32,779 nucleotides of DNA from CAZSWR01 sp964610885 (GTDB taxonomy: Bacteria; Bacteroidota; Ignavibacteria; Kapaibacteriales; UBA2268): the NCBI GenBank assembly GCA_964610885.1, contig CAZSWR010000035.1, positions 1 to 32,779 on the forward strand. The letters run 5' to 3'. How positions within the stretch are numbered: the stretch's first letter is position 1; each line of letters opens with the position of its first letter. The position numbers and the translations under genes are program-made. Below the pieces are notes generated by a model. That model had not been told where the DNA came from. It saw only the letters and a program-made list of their open reading frames with translations, and ran no database searches. Shown here in pieces: positions 1 through 7,441 of this stretch.

Positions 1-523
1 GAGTCTCAGTCAGAATCAATCACGAATACCGCTATAGAAAAACATTCTCGGCACATATCTGCACGAATCGACCGCCGGAATGAATGTAGGGATTGCAACA
101 TTTTATTACTCTTCCAAATTCGAAATTATACGAATCCATGAAATGATGAATGAATACGGCTTTCATGTTTTTCATGCCAATGCTGAGTGCCATTTTGCGG
201 TCATAGCCGCCCAACATATAATACACCCATGCGTATGGAGTTTCGCTTTTGGGTTCGTAACCTCTCGTTTGGCGTTTCTGGTATCGTTCGCCCGCCCGAG
301 CCTACAAATAAACTATATACTGTTTCGTCCAAGCTTGAATTGAGTGCATCGAGCTGGAACGTGCGATATGAGCGAATTGAAATAGCAATCTTCATTTCAA
401 ATAATATTTTTTCTTTTTGCTTGGAAATTCGCCAATCTTGCATAATTTTGTAAATGGTTTTTATGTTTTTGATTAATAAGAATTAATAAATCGCTTAATG
501 AAATTTATCGAAAGGATAATCTA
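1..523. other. Leader region with no convincing intact gene
   Basis: No open frame here has clear family resemblance. On the minus strand a frame from 443 to 201 and a second frame, open from about 303 to 32, overlap. Read together they could be the remains of one frameshifted gene: the second frame has protein-like composition around 100-260, and a stop closes it upstream near 303. I cannot assign a family, so this is only a possibility. The last 80 bases form the AT-rich leader of gap. Confidence 0.4.
443..450 (+). promoter_or_regulatory. Candidate Bacteroidota -7 element upstream of gap
   Basis: TAATTTTG fits the Bacteroidota sigma-70 -7 consensus TAnnTTTG. A partial -33 (cTTG, 420-423) lies 19 bases upstream, and TTTG at 416-419 lies 23 bases upstream. 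Transcription would start near 457, leaving a leader of about 67 bases before the gap start codon. This is a motif match only. Confidence 0.4.
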
Positions 524-1519
524 ATGGCATTGAAACTTGCAATCAACGGCTTCGGGCGGATTGGCCGCCTCGTATTTCGCGAAGCAATGAAAAGGCCCGA
601 CCAGATAGAAATCATCGGAATCAACGACCTTACGGATGCAAAAACACTTGCGCACTTACTGAAATATGACTCAGTCCATGGCAAATACCAAGGTACGGTT
701 ACCGTCGAGGACAATGCTATCATCGTCGATGGCAAAAAGATTGTCATCTCGGCCGAACGCACTCTCGAATCCATTCCGTGGCAAAACGTAGATGTTACTC
801 TCGAGTCCACCGGCGTCTATACGAAACGCGAACAATTGGAAAAACACCTTCGCTACTCGAAGAAAGTTGTCCTCTCGGCCCCTGCGAAGGGCGAATTGGA
901 CGGAACGATCGTCCTCGGCGTCAACGACAACGAGCTTACCAAAGACATGAACATCATCAGCAACGCATCGTGCACCACGAACTGCTTGGCTCCGATGATC
1001 AAAGTGATGAACGAAAACTTCGGCGTCGAAAAAGGCTTCATGTGCACAGTCCACGCCTACACAAACGACCAACGCATCCTCGATCTGCCCCACTCGGACC
1101 TGCGCCGCGCCCGCTCGGCCGCTGTGAACGCCATCCCGACCACGACCGGCGCCGCAAAAGCAGTCGCTTTGGTTATCCCCGAAATGAAGGGCAAACTCTC
1201 GGGCTATGCAGTCCGCGTCCCAGTGCCCGACGGCTCGCTCACAGACGTTTCCTTGGTGCTGAAGAAAGAAGCAACCAAAGAACAAATCAACGCAGCAATG
1301 AAAAAAGCCTCCGAAAATGAACTCAAAGGTATTCTCGAATACAGCGAAGAACCACTCGTTTCCACGGATATCCTCGGGAACAACCACTCGTGTATCTTCG
1401 ACGCACCACTAACGGACGCCAACGGCACATTCGTTAAAATCGTCGGATGGTACGACAATGAATTTGGCTATTCATGCCGCACGACTGATTTAATTTGCAA
1501 ATTGCAACAATATCTCTAA
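524..1519 (+). CDS. gap: Type I glyceraldehyde-3-phosphate dehydrogenase
   Basis: This enzyme oxidises and phosphorylates glyceraldehyde-3-phosphate to 1,3-bisphosphoglycerate with NAD+ in cytoplasmic glycolysis, and runs in reverse in gluconeogenesis. The 331 residues match the usual length. The N-terminal Rossmann motif INGFGRIGR is at residues 7-15, followed by GINDLTD near 32-38, which suits NAD preference. The catalytic motif SNASCTTNC places the nucleophile at Cys150, and the partner His176 lies in TVHAYTNDQ. The C-terminus has the family motif WYDNEFGYS. The ATG is preceded by AAAGGAT at a suitable distance. pgk follows after 23 bases on the same strand, so the two consecutive glycolytic steps are almost certainly co-transcribed, with a terminator only after pgk. 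Identification is secure. Confidence 0.97.
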   Translation: MALKLAINGFGRIGRLVFREAMKRPDQIEIIGINDLTDAKTLAHLLKYDSVHGKYQGTVTVEDNAIIVDGKKIVISAERTLESIPWQNVDVTLESTGVYTKREQLEKHLRYSKKVVLSAPAKGELDGTIVLGVNDNELTKDMNIISNASCTTNCLAPMIKVMNENFGVEKGFMCTVHAYTNDQRILDLPHSDLRRARSAAVNAIPTTTGAAKAVALVIPEMKGKLSGYAVRVPVPDGSLTDVSLVLKKEATKEQINAAMKKASENELKGILEYSEEPLVSTDILGNNHSCIFDAPLTDANGTFVKIVGWYDNEFGYSCRTTDLICKLQQYL

Positions 1520-1542
1520 ATCAACTGTAAAGAGAGCCAATT

Positions 1543-2733
1543 ATGATACGCTCAATTGATTCCGCAAATTTCTTGCACAAGCGCGTGCTCGTCCGCGTGG
1601 ATTTCAACGTGCCGCTCGACGATTCGCTTCGGATCACAGACGACACACGCATCGCCGAATCGCTCCCGACTATCGATAGAATAATCGATGGCGGCGGAAT
1701 TCCGATACTGATGTCGCACCTCGGCCGCCCGAAAGGCGCTCCGAATCCGAAGTATTCGCTTGCACCGGTTGCCGAGCATCTGCGCAATGTGTATGGCTAC
1801 AAGGTGATCTTTGCTCAGGATTGCATCGGCGAAGCGGCCCAAAACGCCGTGAAGCAGGCAAAACTTCGGGACATCGTACTGCTCGAGAATCTGCGTTTCC
1901 ACGCCGAAGAAGAAAAGAACGACCAAGCCTTTGCCGCGAAAATCGCTGAATTGGGCAATATGTACGTCAACGAAGCGTTCGGCTCGGACCACCGCGCCCA
2001 CGCCTCGACGGACGGCGTCCCTCGCCTCTTCGGCGACCGATACGCCGGATATTTGCTCCAAAACGAAATCGAATACCTCGGCAATGCTGTCAGGAAGCCC
2101 CAGAGGCCTTTCACGGCAGTGCTCGGCGGCGCTAAGATTTCAGGCAAAATCGACGTTATCAAGAACTTGATGGGCAAATGCGACTCGATACTCATTGGCG
2201 GCGGAATGATGTTCACGTTCTACAAGGCAATGGGCCTCGAAATCGGCAAATCAATTCTCGAAGCAGACAAAGTGGACCTGGCCCGTGAAATCATCGCAGA
2301 GGCAAAGGAAAAAGGCATGAAACTGCTACTTCCGGTGGATTGCATCGCCGCAAGCGAGTTTTCCGAATCTGCCCAGACCAAGACAGTGCCAGTCGAAGCC
2401 ATTCCGGCAGACATGCTCGGGATGGACATAGGCCCGAAATCCATTGAACTGTTCGAGCGCGAAATCCTCGCCTCACGCACCATCGTTTGGAACGGCCCTA
2501 TGGGCGTCTTCGAAATGCCGAAATTCGCCGAAGGAACCTTCTCTCTTGCGAAAGCAGTGGGCGAAGCAACCTCGAAGGGCGCAATCTCTGTGGTTGGCGG
2601 TGGCGATTCAGTTGCGGCTGTCAAAGCAATCAAATACGAAAAGAAAATTACGCACGTATCCACTGGCGGCGGCGCATCGCTCGAATTCCTCGAGGGGAAA
2701 GAACTTCCCGGAATCGCCGTTCTGGATTACTAA
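1543..2733 (+). CDS. pgk: Phosphoglycerate kinase
   Basis: This kinase transfers the acyl phosphate of 1,3-bisphosphoglycerate to ADP, giving 3-phosphoglycerate and ATP, the step after GAPDH. At 396 residues it is a normal length. The N-domain substrate signature VRVDFNVP lies at residues 17-24, and SHLGRPKG and the ENLRF segment follow. The nucleotide-binding C-domain shows LGGAKISGK, IGGGMMFTF, WNGPMGVFE and the glycine-rich GGGDS...STGGGASLEFLEG. AGAGAG stands just upstream of the ATG. The gene lies 23 bases after gap and is followed by a rho-independent terminator, so the pair forms a two-gene operon. Nothing is missing or unusual. Confidence 0.97.
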   Translation: MIRSIDSANFLHKRVLVRVDFNVPLDDSLRITDDTRIAESLPTIDRIIDGGGIPILMSHLGRPKGAPNPKYSLAPVAEHLRNVYGYKVIFAQDCIGEAAQNAVKQAKLRDIVLLENLRFHAEEEKNDQAFAAKIAELGNMYVNEAFGSDHRAHASTDGVPRLFGDRYAGYLLQNEIEYLGNAVRKPQRPFTAVLGGAKISGKIDVIKNLMGKCDSILIGGGMMFTFYKAMGLEIGKSILEADKVDLAREIIAEAKEKGMKLLLPVDCIAASEFSESAQTKTVPVEAIPADMLGMDIGPKSIELFEREILASRTIVWNGPMGVFEMPKFAEGTFSLAKAVGEATSKGAISVVGGGDSVAAVKAIKYEKKITHVSTGGGASLEFLEGKELPGIAVLDY

Positions 2734-2758
2734 CGTAGTTTTCGTTTCCAATTCGCAG

Positions 2759-2793
2759 AACCCCACTCCTTTCGATAGGTTTGGGGTTTTTTT
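2759..2793 (+). terminator. Rho-independent terminator after pgk
   Basis: The stem AACCCCA (2759-2765) pairs with TGGGGTT (2782-2788), and a run of T residues reaches 2793. It begins 25 bases after the pgk stop and closes the gap-pgk operon. Confidence 0.85.
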
Positions 2794-2872
2794 ATGCAGA
2801 AATGGGGTGATTTAGATCACATGAGATAGACTAATTAATTTGTTCTATACAATAACATTATATGAAATGTGA

Positions 2873-2891
2873 GGGCGAGGGAGCCTCGCCC
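2873..2891. repeat. Short GC-rich hairpin
   Basis: GGGCGAGG (2873-2880) and CCTCGCCC (2884-2891) form an 8-base-pair stem with a 3-base loop in otherwise AT-rich DNA. There is no T run after it, so it is not a classical terminator. It looks like a small palindromic intergenic repeat. Confidence 0.5.
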
Positions 2892-2992
2892 CTACCCAGG
2901 GCAAAATTAGGAATGACACGAAGACAAAATGTGGCAAGAAAGTACTCGCCGGACGAGAGAGGATTCAATGTGAGGCCATTATTCAAACCCTG

Positions 2993-3053
2993 CCGAAGGT
3001 TTCAAAACATACGCCATGAGCATGGAATTCTGTGGCATTAACCTTCGGAAGGT
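2993..3053. repeat. Inverted repeat related to a copy near 26510
   Basis: CCGAAGGTT at 2993-3001 is inverted at 3040-3048. The right arm lies in GCATTAACCTTCGGAAGGT (3036-3053 plus one base). Its reverse complement has a close match at 26510-26530 (GCCATTAACCTTTGGAAGGT on the minus strand). Two related copies about 23 kb apart suggest a dispersed short repeat. Confidence 0.5.
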
Positions 3054-3083
3054 AACTGTTTCCATGAAAGTATTATACCTGTA

Positions 3084-3148
3084 ACTCATCCGATGACTGT
3101 AGAAGTATGGTCAATAAAAAAGGAATTCCCTATAGTCATCGGATGAGT
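3084..3148. repeat. 15-base perfect inverted repeat
   Basis: ACTCATCCGATGACT (3084-3098) is perfectly inverted at 3134-3148 with a 35-base spacer. The spacer is AT-rich and contains a GGAATTCC palindrome. No T run follows. It may be a miniature inverted-repeat element or an RNA hairpin. Confidence 0.6.
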
Positions 3149-3326
3149 CTTAGAATACAGCCGATTAAACTCCAGAGCGTTTTTATGTGTCAAAACACAA
3201 TAGAGCCGCAGTAGGCTTTTGATGTTTGAAAAATTGATTGTAAAGAGTATTTAAATTTTTAGGATAAACCTTTGATTGAAGCGGAATATTAATTAATTTT
3301 GAATTTTGTCATTAATGGATAGAAAA

Positions 3327-3716
3327 ATGAACAGGGTGAACAACAGAATATACGGCTTAGCAATAATACTAATCGCTATGGTGCTCTCGGTGGCGAGCGC
3401 AAACGCTTGCCATATCCAAGTCAAAACATTAGACAGTCAGAAAAAATCATACAAAGTGGGCGACGAACTCGTGGTCAAGGTAACAGTTCAACTGACCCAC
3501 AGGAATTGCTCCGAAGGAATTGAAACAACGAAATTCAATCCCAAAGATATCAAAATCGTGAGCGCCGGCAAATGGACCGATACCGGAAATTTGGTTTACG
3601 AACGCAAACTGAAAATCAAAATCACTGGCAAGACCAACAACCAAGCCGTATTGAACGTCGTCCGCACCTGCCGCAAAGATGGCGGTTCGGGAAAGCTGAC
3701 TCTGAAAGTTGATTGA
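3327..3716 (+). CDS. Small secreted protein of unknown function
   Basis: I do not recognise the family. From the ATG at 3327 (GGATAG is 8 bases upstream) the product is about 129 residues. A basic N-terminus and a hydrophobic stretch (about 8-22) end in VASANAC, so it is exported and probably cut just before the Cys; the site is only a weak lipobox. The mature part is lysine-rich with alternating hydrophobic residues typical of a beta-sandwich, and contains three cysteines (CHIQ, NCSE, TCRK). Earlier in-frame starts (TTG 3306, ATG 3315) exist but have poorer spacing. The membrane iron-sulfur protein starts 20 bases downstream, so the two are probably co-expressed. A periplasmic partner or metal-binding role is speculation. 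Confidence 0.7.
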   Translation: MNRVNNRIYGLAIILIAMVLSVASANACHIQVKTLDSQKKSYKVGDELVVKVTVQLTHRNCSEGIETTKFNPKDIKIVSAGKWTDTGNLVYERKLKIKITGKTNNQAVLNVVRTCRKDGGSGKLTLKVD

Positions 3717-3736
3717 TAATTGAGTTAGAACAAATA

Positions 3737-4840
3737 ATGAATAAATCGATATTGCGGACTCTGCTCGCATTCTTTGCTTTTATTGCTATCACTTTTTCTC
3801 TTGCGGCCCAATGCCCGGAGGAATCCTGTGGCGATTGCCCATCGTCGAAGCGTGCCGCTGTGCACGGCCAAACTCAAACATCGAATTCAACAAATTCCGC
3901 CACTGTTTCGGAATTGTCATCGGCCGATGACGAGTTCTTGCCTTTCGACGAGGCTAAGGAACTAACTCAGGACACAGTGCCCACCGAGCAGGCAAATACC
4001 GAGGCTGCGAGCGAAAAACCTTTTACGGACTCTTTCCTGTTCGTGCCGTTCGTTGGGCTATTGGCATCGATTGTGGCGGGTGCGTTTGTTCGATTTCGGC
4101 CCACAAGGCACCTTAAAGCAGTGTTCCTCATCGGTTCAATGGTGTTTTTCGGATTCTACTCGGGCGCTTGCCCCTGCCCTATTTCGAGCCTGTCCCAAAC
4201 CATTCTATACGCTTTCACGGGCGAGGGCAATTGGCAATCGATTGTTTGGTTTGTCGGGCTGATTCCTATTACGTATTTCCTTGGCCAAACTTGGTGCGGC
4301 TGGGTCTGCCATTTGGGCGCGATGCAAGAGTTCCTCTACAAGCGTAATCGCTTCAAAGCCCTAAAAGGCCAGGCAGCCCAAAGAGTAATGAAATACTTGC
4401 GCATTGCACTTTTCGCCCTGCTCATAGTCCAGCTGCTGAGCACTCGCTCATACCTTTTCGACCGTATCGACCCGTTCCGCATTGCTTATAACTTGGGCCT
4501 TGGCGCCGATTGGATGACCTGGACGCTGACCGGACTTGTCTTGCTTGTCTCGATTTTCATCTACCGCCCGTTTTGCCGCGCGGCTTGCCCCATCGGCTTA
4601 GTTCTTGGCTTGGTGAAATATATTCCGTTTGCCGCGCGAATAGCCTCGCCAAGCAATTGCATTGCCTGCTCAACCGCATCGAAATCTTGCGAATACCAAG
4701 CAATCCAGAAAATCGACTCGAATACTTTCATCAGCCACCAAGACTGCATAGCCTGCGGCGATTGCCTCGGCGAGTGCGGCAAACATTGCATGAAGTTCGG
4801 CCATTCGAAGAATGCGCAAAAAATCCTCTGCACGAAGTAA
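3737..4840 (+). CDS. Membrane-bound 4Fe-4S protein, NapH/CcoG/NosR-C type
   Basis: This is a polytopic membrane electron carrier of about 367 residues. The ATG at 3737 begins a signal-like hydrophobic segment (8-24) followed by a cysteine cluster (Cys26, 31, 34) and an acidic Ser/Thr-rich linker to about residue 95. Four or five membrane segments follow (about 100-120, 126-143, 168-184, 222-236, 264-277). Cysteine motifs of the family appear in order: CPCP at 145-148, CGWVC at 187-191, CRAAC at 280-284, then two ferredoxin-like clusters C308xxC311x6C318 and C337xxC340xxC343xxxC347, with another Cys at 351. Relatives such as NapH, CcoG and the NosR C-terminus carry electrons between quinol and periplasmic reductases or aid copper assembly; which applies here cannot be seen. 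An in-frame TTG at 3713 overlaps the previous stop and is less likely. It probably works with the small secreted protein upstream. Confidence 0.8.
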   Translation: MNKSILRTLLAFFAFIAITFSLAAQCPEESCGDCPSSKRAAVHGQTQTSNSTNSATVSELSSADDEFLPFDEAKELTQDTVPTEQANTEAASEKPFTDSFLFVPFVGLLASIVAGAFVRFRPTRHLKAVFLIGSMVFFGFYSGACPCPISSLSQTILYAFTGEGNWQSIVWFVGLIPITYFLGQTWCGWVCHLGAMQEFLYKRNRFKALKGQAAQRVMKYLRIALFALLIVQLLSTRSYLFDRIDPFRIAYNLGLGADWMTWTLTGLVLLVSIFIYRPFCRAACPIGLVLGLVKYIPFAARIASPSNCIACSTASKSCEYQAIQKIDSNTFISHQDCIACGDCLGECGKHCMKFGHSKNAQKILCTK

Positions 4841-4945
4841 GAACTCTTCAGTGCATTCTGGGCGAAGCGTTATGAAAACAGCGCATATTATCTAATGCAA
4901 CAAATGTTTTTCAATTTTTCATGCCTGATACTAAAAGAATTTTCG

Positions 4946-4953
4946 TAAATTTG
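4946..4953 (+). promoter_or_regulatory. Candidate Bacteroidota -7 element upstream of yebC
   Basis: TAAATTTG matches TAnnTTTG. No clear -33 TTTG lies 19-21 bases upstream. Transcription would start about 40 bases before the yebC ATG. Confidence 0.35.
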
Positions 4954-4998
4954 CATGATTTTTAAATAGTATATGTATAATTATTTAATTGAATTATC

Positions 4999-5754
4999 AT
5001 GTCCGGACACAGTAAATGGGCCAACATCAAGCATAAAAAAGCCGCTAAAGACGCAAAACGCGGCAAGATTTTTACAACGATTGCAAAAGAAATCACAATC
5101 GCAGCTCGCCAGGGCGGAGGCGACCCGGATATGAATCCGAGGTTGCGCTTGGCAGTTCAGAATGCTAAATCCGTCAATATGCCCAACGAAAACATCAAAC
5201 GCGCCATCCAGAAAGGTACCGGCGAGGTCGAGGGCGTCAGCTACGAAGAAATCACATACGAAGGCTTCGCCCCGTGCGGCGTTTCCGTCATCGTGGAAAC
5301 CGTAACCGACAACCGCAACCGCACATTCTCCGAATTGCGTACAATGTTTTCCAAGCTCGGTGGCAACCTTGGCGAACCGGGTTCGGTCTCGTGGAATTTC
5401 GACCGGAAGGGCGTCGTCGCAGTCAAGACTGCCAACCGCACCGAAGAGGAAATGCTCGAACACGTGCTCGAATCGGGAGCCGACGATATGGAATACGACG
5501 AAGAATCCACAAGGATCATCAGCTCTTACGAAGGCCTCGTGAATTGCAGCAAATACTTCGAGGACAAGAAATTTGAAATCGAATCCTCGAAATTCGAATA
5601 CCTTCCGAAAACGTTTACAAAAGTGGAAGAATTAGCCGATGCCAAAAAGGTTATGAGATTCCTCGATAATATCGAAGACCAAGACGACGTTCAGAATGTC
5701 TTCGACAACAACGAAATTCCCGACGAAATCATGGAACAAATCGAAGCTGAATAG
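4999..5754 (+). CDS. yebC: YebC/PmpR/TACO1 family protein
   Basis: A cytoplasmic protein of 251 residues, the usual length. The hallmark N-terminus MSGHSKWANIKHKKAAKDAK is present in full, followed by RGKIF, the glycine-rich GGGDPDMNPRLRLAV segment and PNENIKRAIQKGTGE. The second domain has the typical YEGFAPCGVSVIVE and TDNRNRT motifs with GGNLGEPGSVSWNF. The family is described both as a DNA-binding regulator and as a factor that relieves ribosome stalling (TACO1 in mitochondria); the sequence alone does not choose between these roles. The gene stands alone with its own candidate promoter element and terminator. ruvC, a common neighbour in other bacteria, is not seen here. Confidence 0.95.
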   Translation: MSGHSKWANIKHKKAAKDAKRGKIFTTIAKEITIAARQGGGDPDMNPRLRLAVQNAKSVNMPNENIKRAIQKGTGEVEGVSYEEITYEGFAPCGVSVIVETVTDNRNRTFSELRTMFSKLGGNLGEPGSVSWNFDRKGVVAVKTANRTEEEMLEHVLESGADDMEYDEESTRIISSYEGLVNCSKYFEDKKFEIESSKFEYLPKTFTKVEELADAKKVMRFLDNIEDQDDVQNVFDNNEIPDEIMEQIEAE

Positions 5755-5781
5755 CCCTGCTTGATAATTGAATTTTTAAGG

Positions 5782-5811
5782 CCGCTGCCTCCCCGAGGTA
5801 GCGGTTTTTTT
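5782..5811 (+). terminator. Rho-independent terminator after yebC
   Basis: CCGCTGCCTC (5782-5791) pairs with GAGGTAGCGG (5795-5804, one G-T pair), followed by seven T residues. It begins 27 bases after the yebC stop. Confidence 0.9.
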
Positions 5812-5903
5812 ATTGGTTCAATCAGTATATTTCATAAAATCATACCTATTTTCTTCCGTCATTACATAAATTGTATCTTTCAAAACGAATTAGCAGGTGA
5901 AGA

Positions 5904-7139
5904 ATGAAAATACACGAGTACCAAGCCAAAGAATTGCTAAGCAGATTTGGCGTCCCTGTCCTGTTTTCCCGAGTTGCTTTTTCTGCCGAAGACGCCGGGC
6001 GAATCTGCTACGACGATTTCGAATCCAAAGGTATAACAACTGTGGTGATGAAAGCCCAAGTGCACGCCGGAGGCCGCGGAAAAGGGTATATTTTCGACAA
6101 AGATACTAACGAAAAGGTCCAAGTGGACTCGGGCGACGTCCGTGGCGTCAATATCATCCGCGACGGCAACATTGCGGACAAAGCCTACCGCACGGCCAGC
6201 GCCATTCTCGGCAACAAATTGGTAACCGTGCAAACGGGCGAGAAAGGAACCACCGTCGGCCGGATTCTAATCGAAGAGGGCGTCGGCATCGCCAAAGAAT
6301 TCTACGCCGGAATCGTTTTGGACCGCAATACAGGTAGGAATACCATCATGGTCTCCACCGAGGGCGGAATGGAAATCGAAAAGGTTGCCGCGGAAAGCCC
6401 CGAAAAAATCATCAAGGAACAAATCGACCCTGCGATTGGCTTCCAGCAATTCCAAGCCCGCAAACTTGGCTTTGCCCTTGGACTCGATCCCATCGCCTTG
6501 AAAAGTTTCGTTGCTTGCATTTCGAGCCTGGCCAAGGCGTACGAAGAGCTTGACTGCTCATTGCTCGAAATCAATCCGCTCGTGCTGACTAACGAGAACA
6601 AAATGATCGCGCTCGACGCAAAAATGAATATCGACGACAGCGGGCTCTTCCGCCACCCGGAAATCGAAGCAATGCGCGACACCGCCGAGGAGTCGCCTCT
6701 CGAACTGGAAGCCGCAAAATATGATTTAAACTATATTAAGTTAGACGGAAACGTCGGCTGCATGGTTAACGGCGCCGGGCTGGCAATGGCCACAATGGAC
6801 CTGATTCAGCTCTCCGGTGGCACTCCGGCCAACTTCCTCGACGTGGGCGGCGGCGCCAACCCGGATCGCATTGCAAATGCTTTCAGGATTATGCTGAGCG
6901 ACGAAAACGTCCAAGCCGTGCTGATTAATATCTTCGGCGGCATTGTCCGCTGCGACAAAGTGGCCGACGGCATTGTGCAGGCCATGAACACAGTCGAGGT
7001 GAAGGTACCGGTAATCGTCAGGCTGGACGGCACAAACGCAAAAGAAGCCGGCGAGAAACTTAAATCGTCAGGCCTCGAGTTCCGTGTGGCCGAAACTTTC
7101 GAGGACGCTGCGCGATTGGTAACGGAATTGGTTTCGTAG
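5904..7139 (+). CDS. sucC: Succinyl-CoA synthetase (ADP-forming) beta subunit
   Basis: The beta subunit of the TCA-cycle enzyme that converts succinyl-CoA plus ADP (or GDP) and phosphate to succinate, CoA and ATP. It carries the N-terminal ATP-grasp fold (MKIHEYQAKELLSRFGVPV; KAQVHAGGRGKG near 51-62) and the C-terminal ligase-CoA domain (NGAGLAMATMD, DVGGGA, NIFGGIVRCD). At 411 residues it is slightly longer than the roughly 388 of E. coli SucC, with no obvious insertion or damage. AGGTGA precedes the ATG. The alpha subunit gene sucD, often adjacent, is not in this window, and a strong terminator follows, so the two subunits must be encoded at separate loci. Confidence 0.96.
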   Translation: MKIHEYQAKELLSRFGVPVLFSRVAFSAEDAGRICYDDFESKGITTVVMKAQVHAGGRGKGYIFDKDTNEKVQVDSGDVRGVNIIRDGNIADKAYRTASAILGNKLVTVQTGEKGTTVGRILIEEGVGIAKEFYAGIVLDRNTGRNTIMVSTEGGMEIEKVAAESPEKIIKEQIDPAIGFQQFQARKLGFALGLDPIALKSFVACISSLAKAYEELDCSLLEINPLVLTNENKMIALDAKMNIDDSGLFRHPEIEAMRDTAEESPLELEAAKYDLNYIKLDGNVGCMVNGAGLAMATMDLIQLSGGTPANFLDVGGGANPDRIANAFRIMLSDENVQAVLINIFGGIVRCDKVADGIVQAMNTVEVKVPVIVRLDGTNAKEAGEKLKSSGLEFRVAETFEDAARLVTELVS

Positions 7140-7172
7140 AGTTGCGGTAATTATTTCAAAGTCCAACATCAG

Positions 7173-7198
7173 GGCGGGTCTTTCCCGCCTTTTTTTTA
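7173..7198 (+). terminator. Rho-independent terminator after sucC
   Basis: GGCGGG (7173-7178) pairs with CCCGCC (7184-7189) over a 5-base loop, followed by a run of nine T residues. Confidence 0.9.
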
Positions 7199-7441
7199 TA
7201 TTTAAATACTATATTATTATTTAATATATTACTCTATCCTATTAATATGATTGTTATTTAAGACGACAAATAAAATATTAATATCGCAGAATCGTTTCGG
7301 ATTGTAATGATACTCTATAATTGAAAACCACTAAGTATTTGTTTAAGACATACGATTTTTTCAAGGCATGAGCTTTTATGCCTGATCGATGCTTCATTGT
7401 GCAAATCAACTATTTTTCATTATTATCAAAGGGGTATTTTT
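7199..7441. other. AT-rich leader of the repeat-protein gene
   Basis: A very AT-rich spacer between the sucC terminator and the next start codon. I see no gene, RNA or clear promoter in it. GGGG lies a few bases upstream of the ATG at 7442 and could act as a ribosome-binding site. Confidence 0.4.

Larger units (their letters stand above)
2794..3326. other. Repeat-rich intergenic spacer
   Basis: There is no coding frame of note. The spacer holds at least three inverted-repeat structures: GGGCGAGG/CCTCGCCC at 2873-2891; CCGAAGGTT (2993-3001) with AACCTTCGG (3040-3048); and a 15-base perfect pair at 3084-3098 and 3134-3148. The right end is an AT-rich leader for the gene at 3327. Confidence 0.6.

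Noticed and set aside
671..1387. Long minus-strand open frame opposite gap
   Set aside because: It is antisense to a secure GAPDH gene and has unnatural Cys/His/Phe-rich composition.
3713..3736. TTG start of the membrane iron-sulfur protein overlapping the previous stop
   Set aside because: The extra residues are acidic and precede a normal signal-like N-terminus beginning at ATG 3737.
7397..7441. GTG start extending the repeat protein by 15 residues
   Set aside because: It would place hydrophilic residues before a good signal peptide; the ATG at 7442 has purine-rich sequence upstream.
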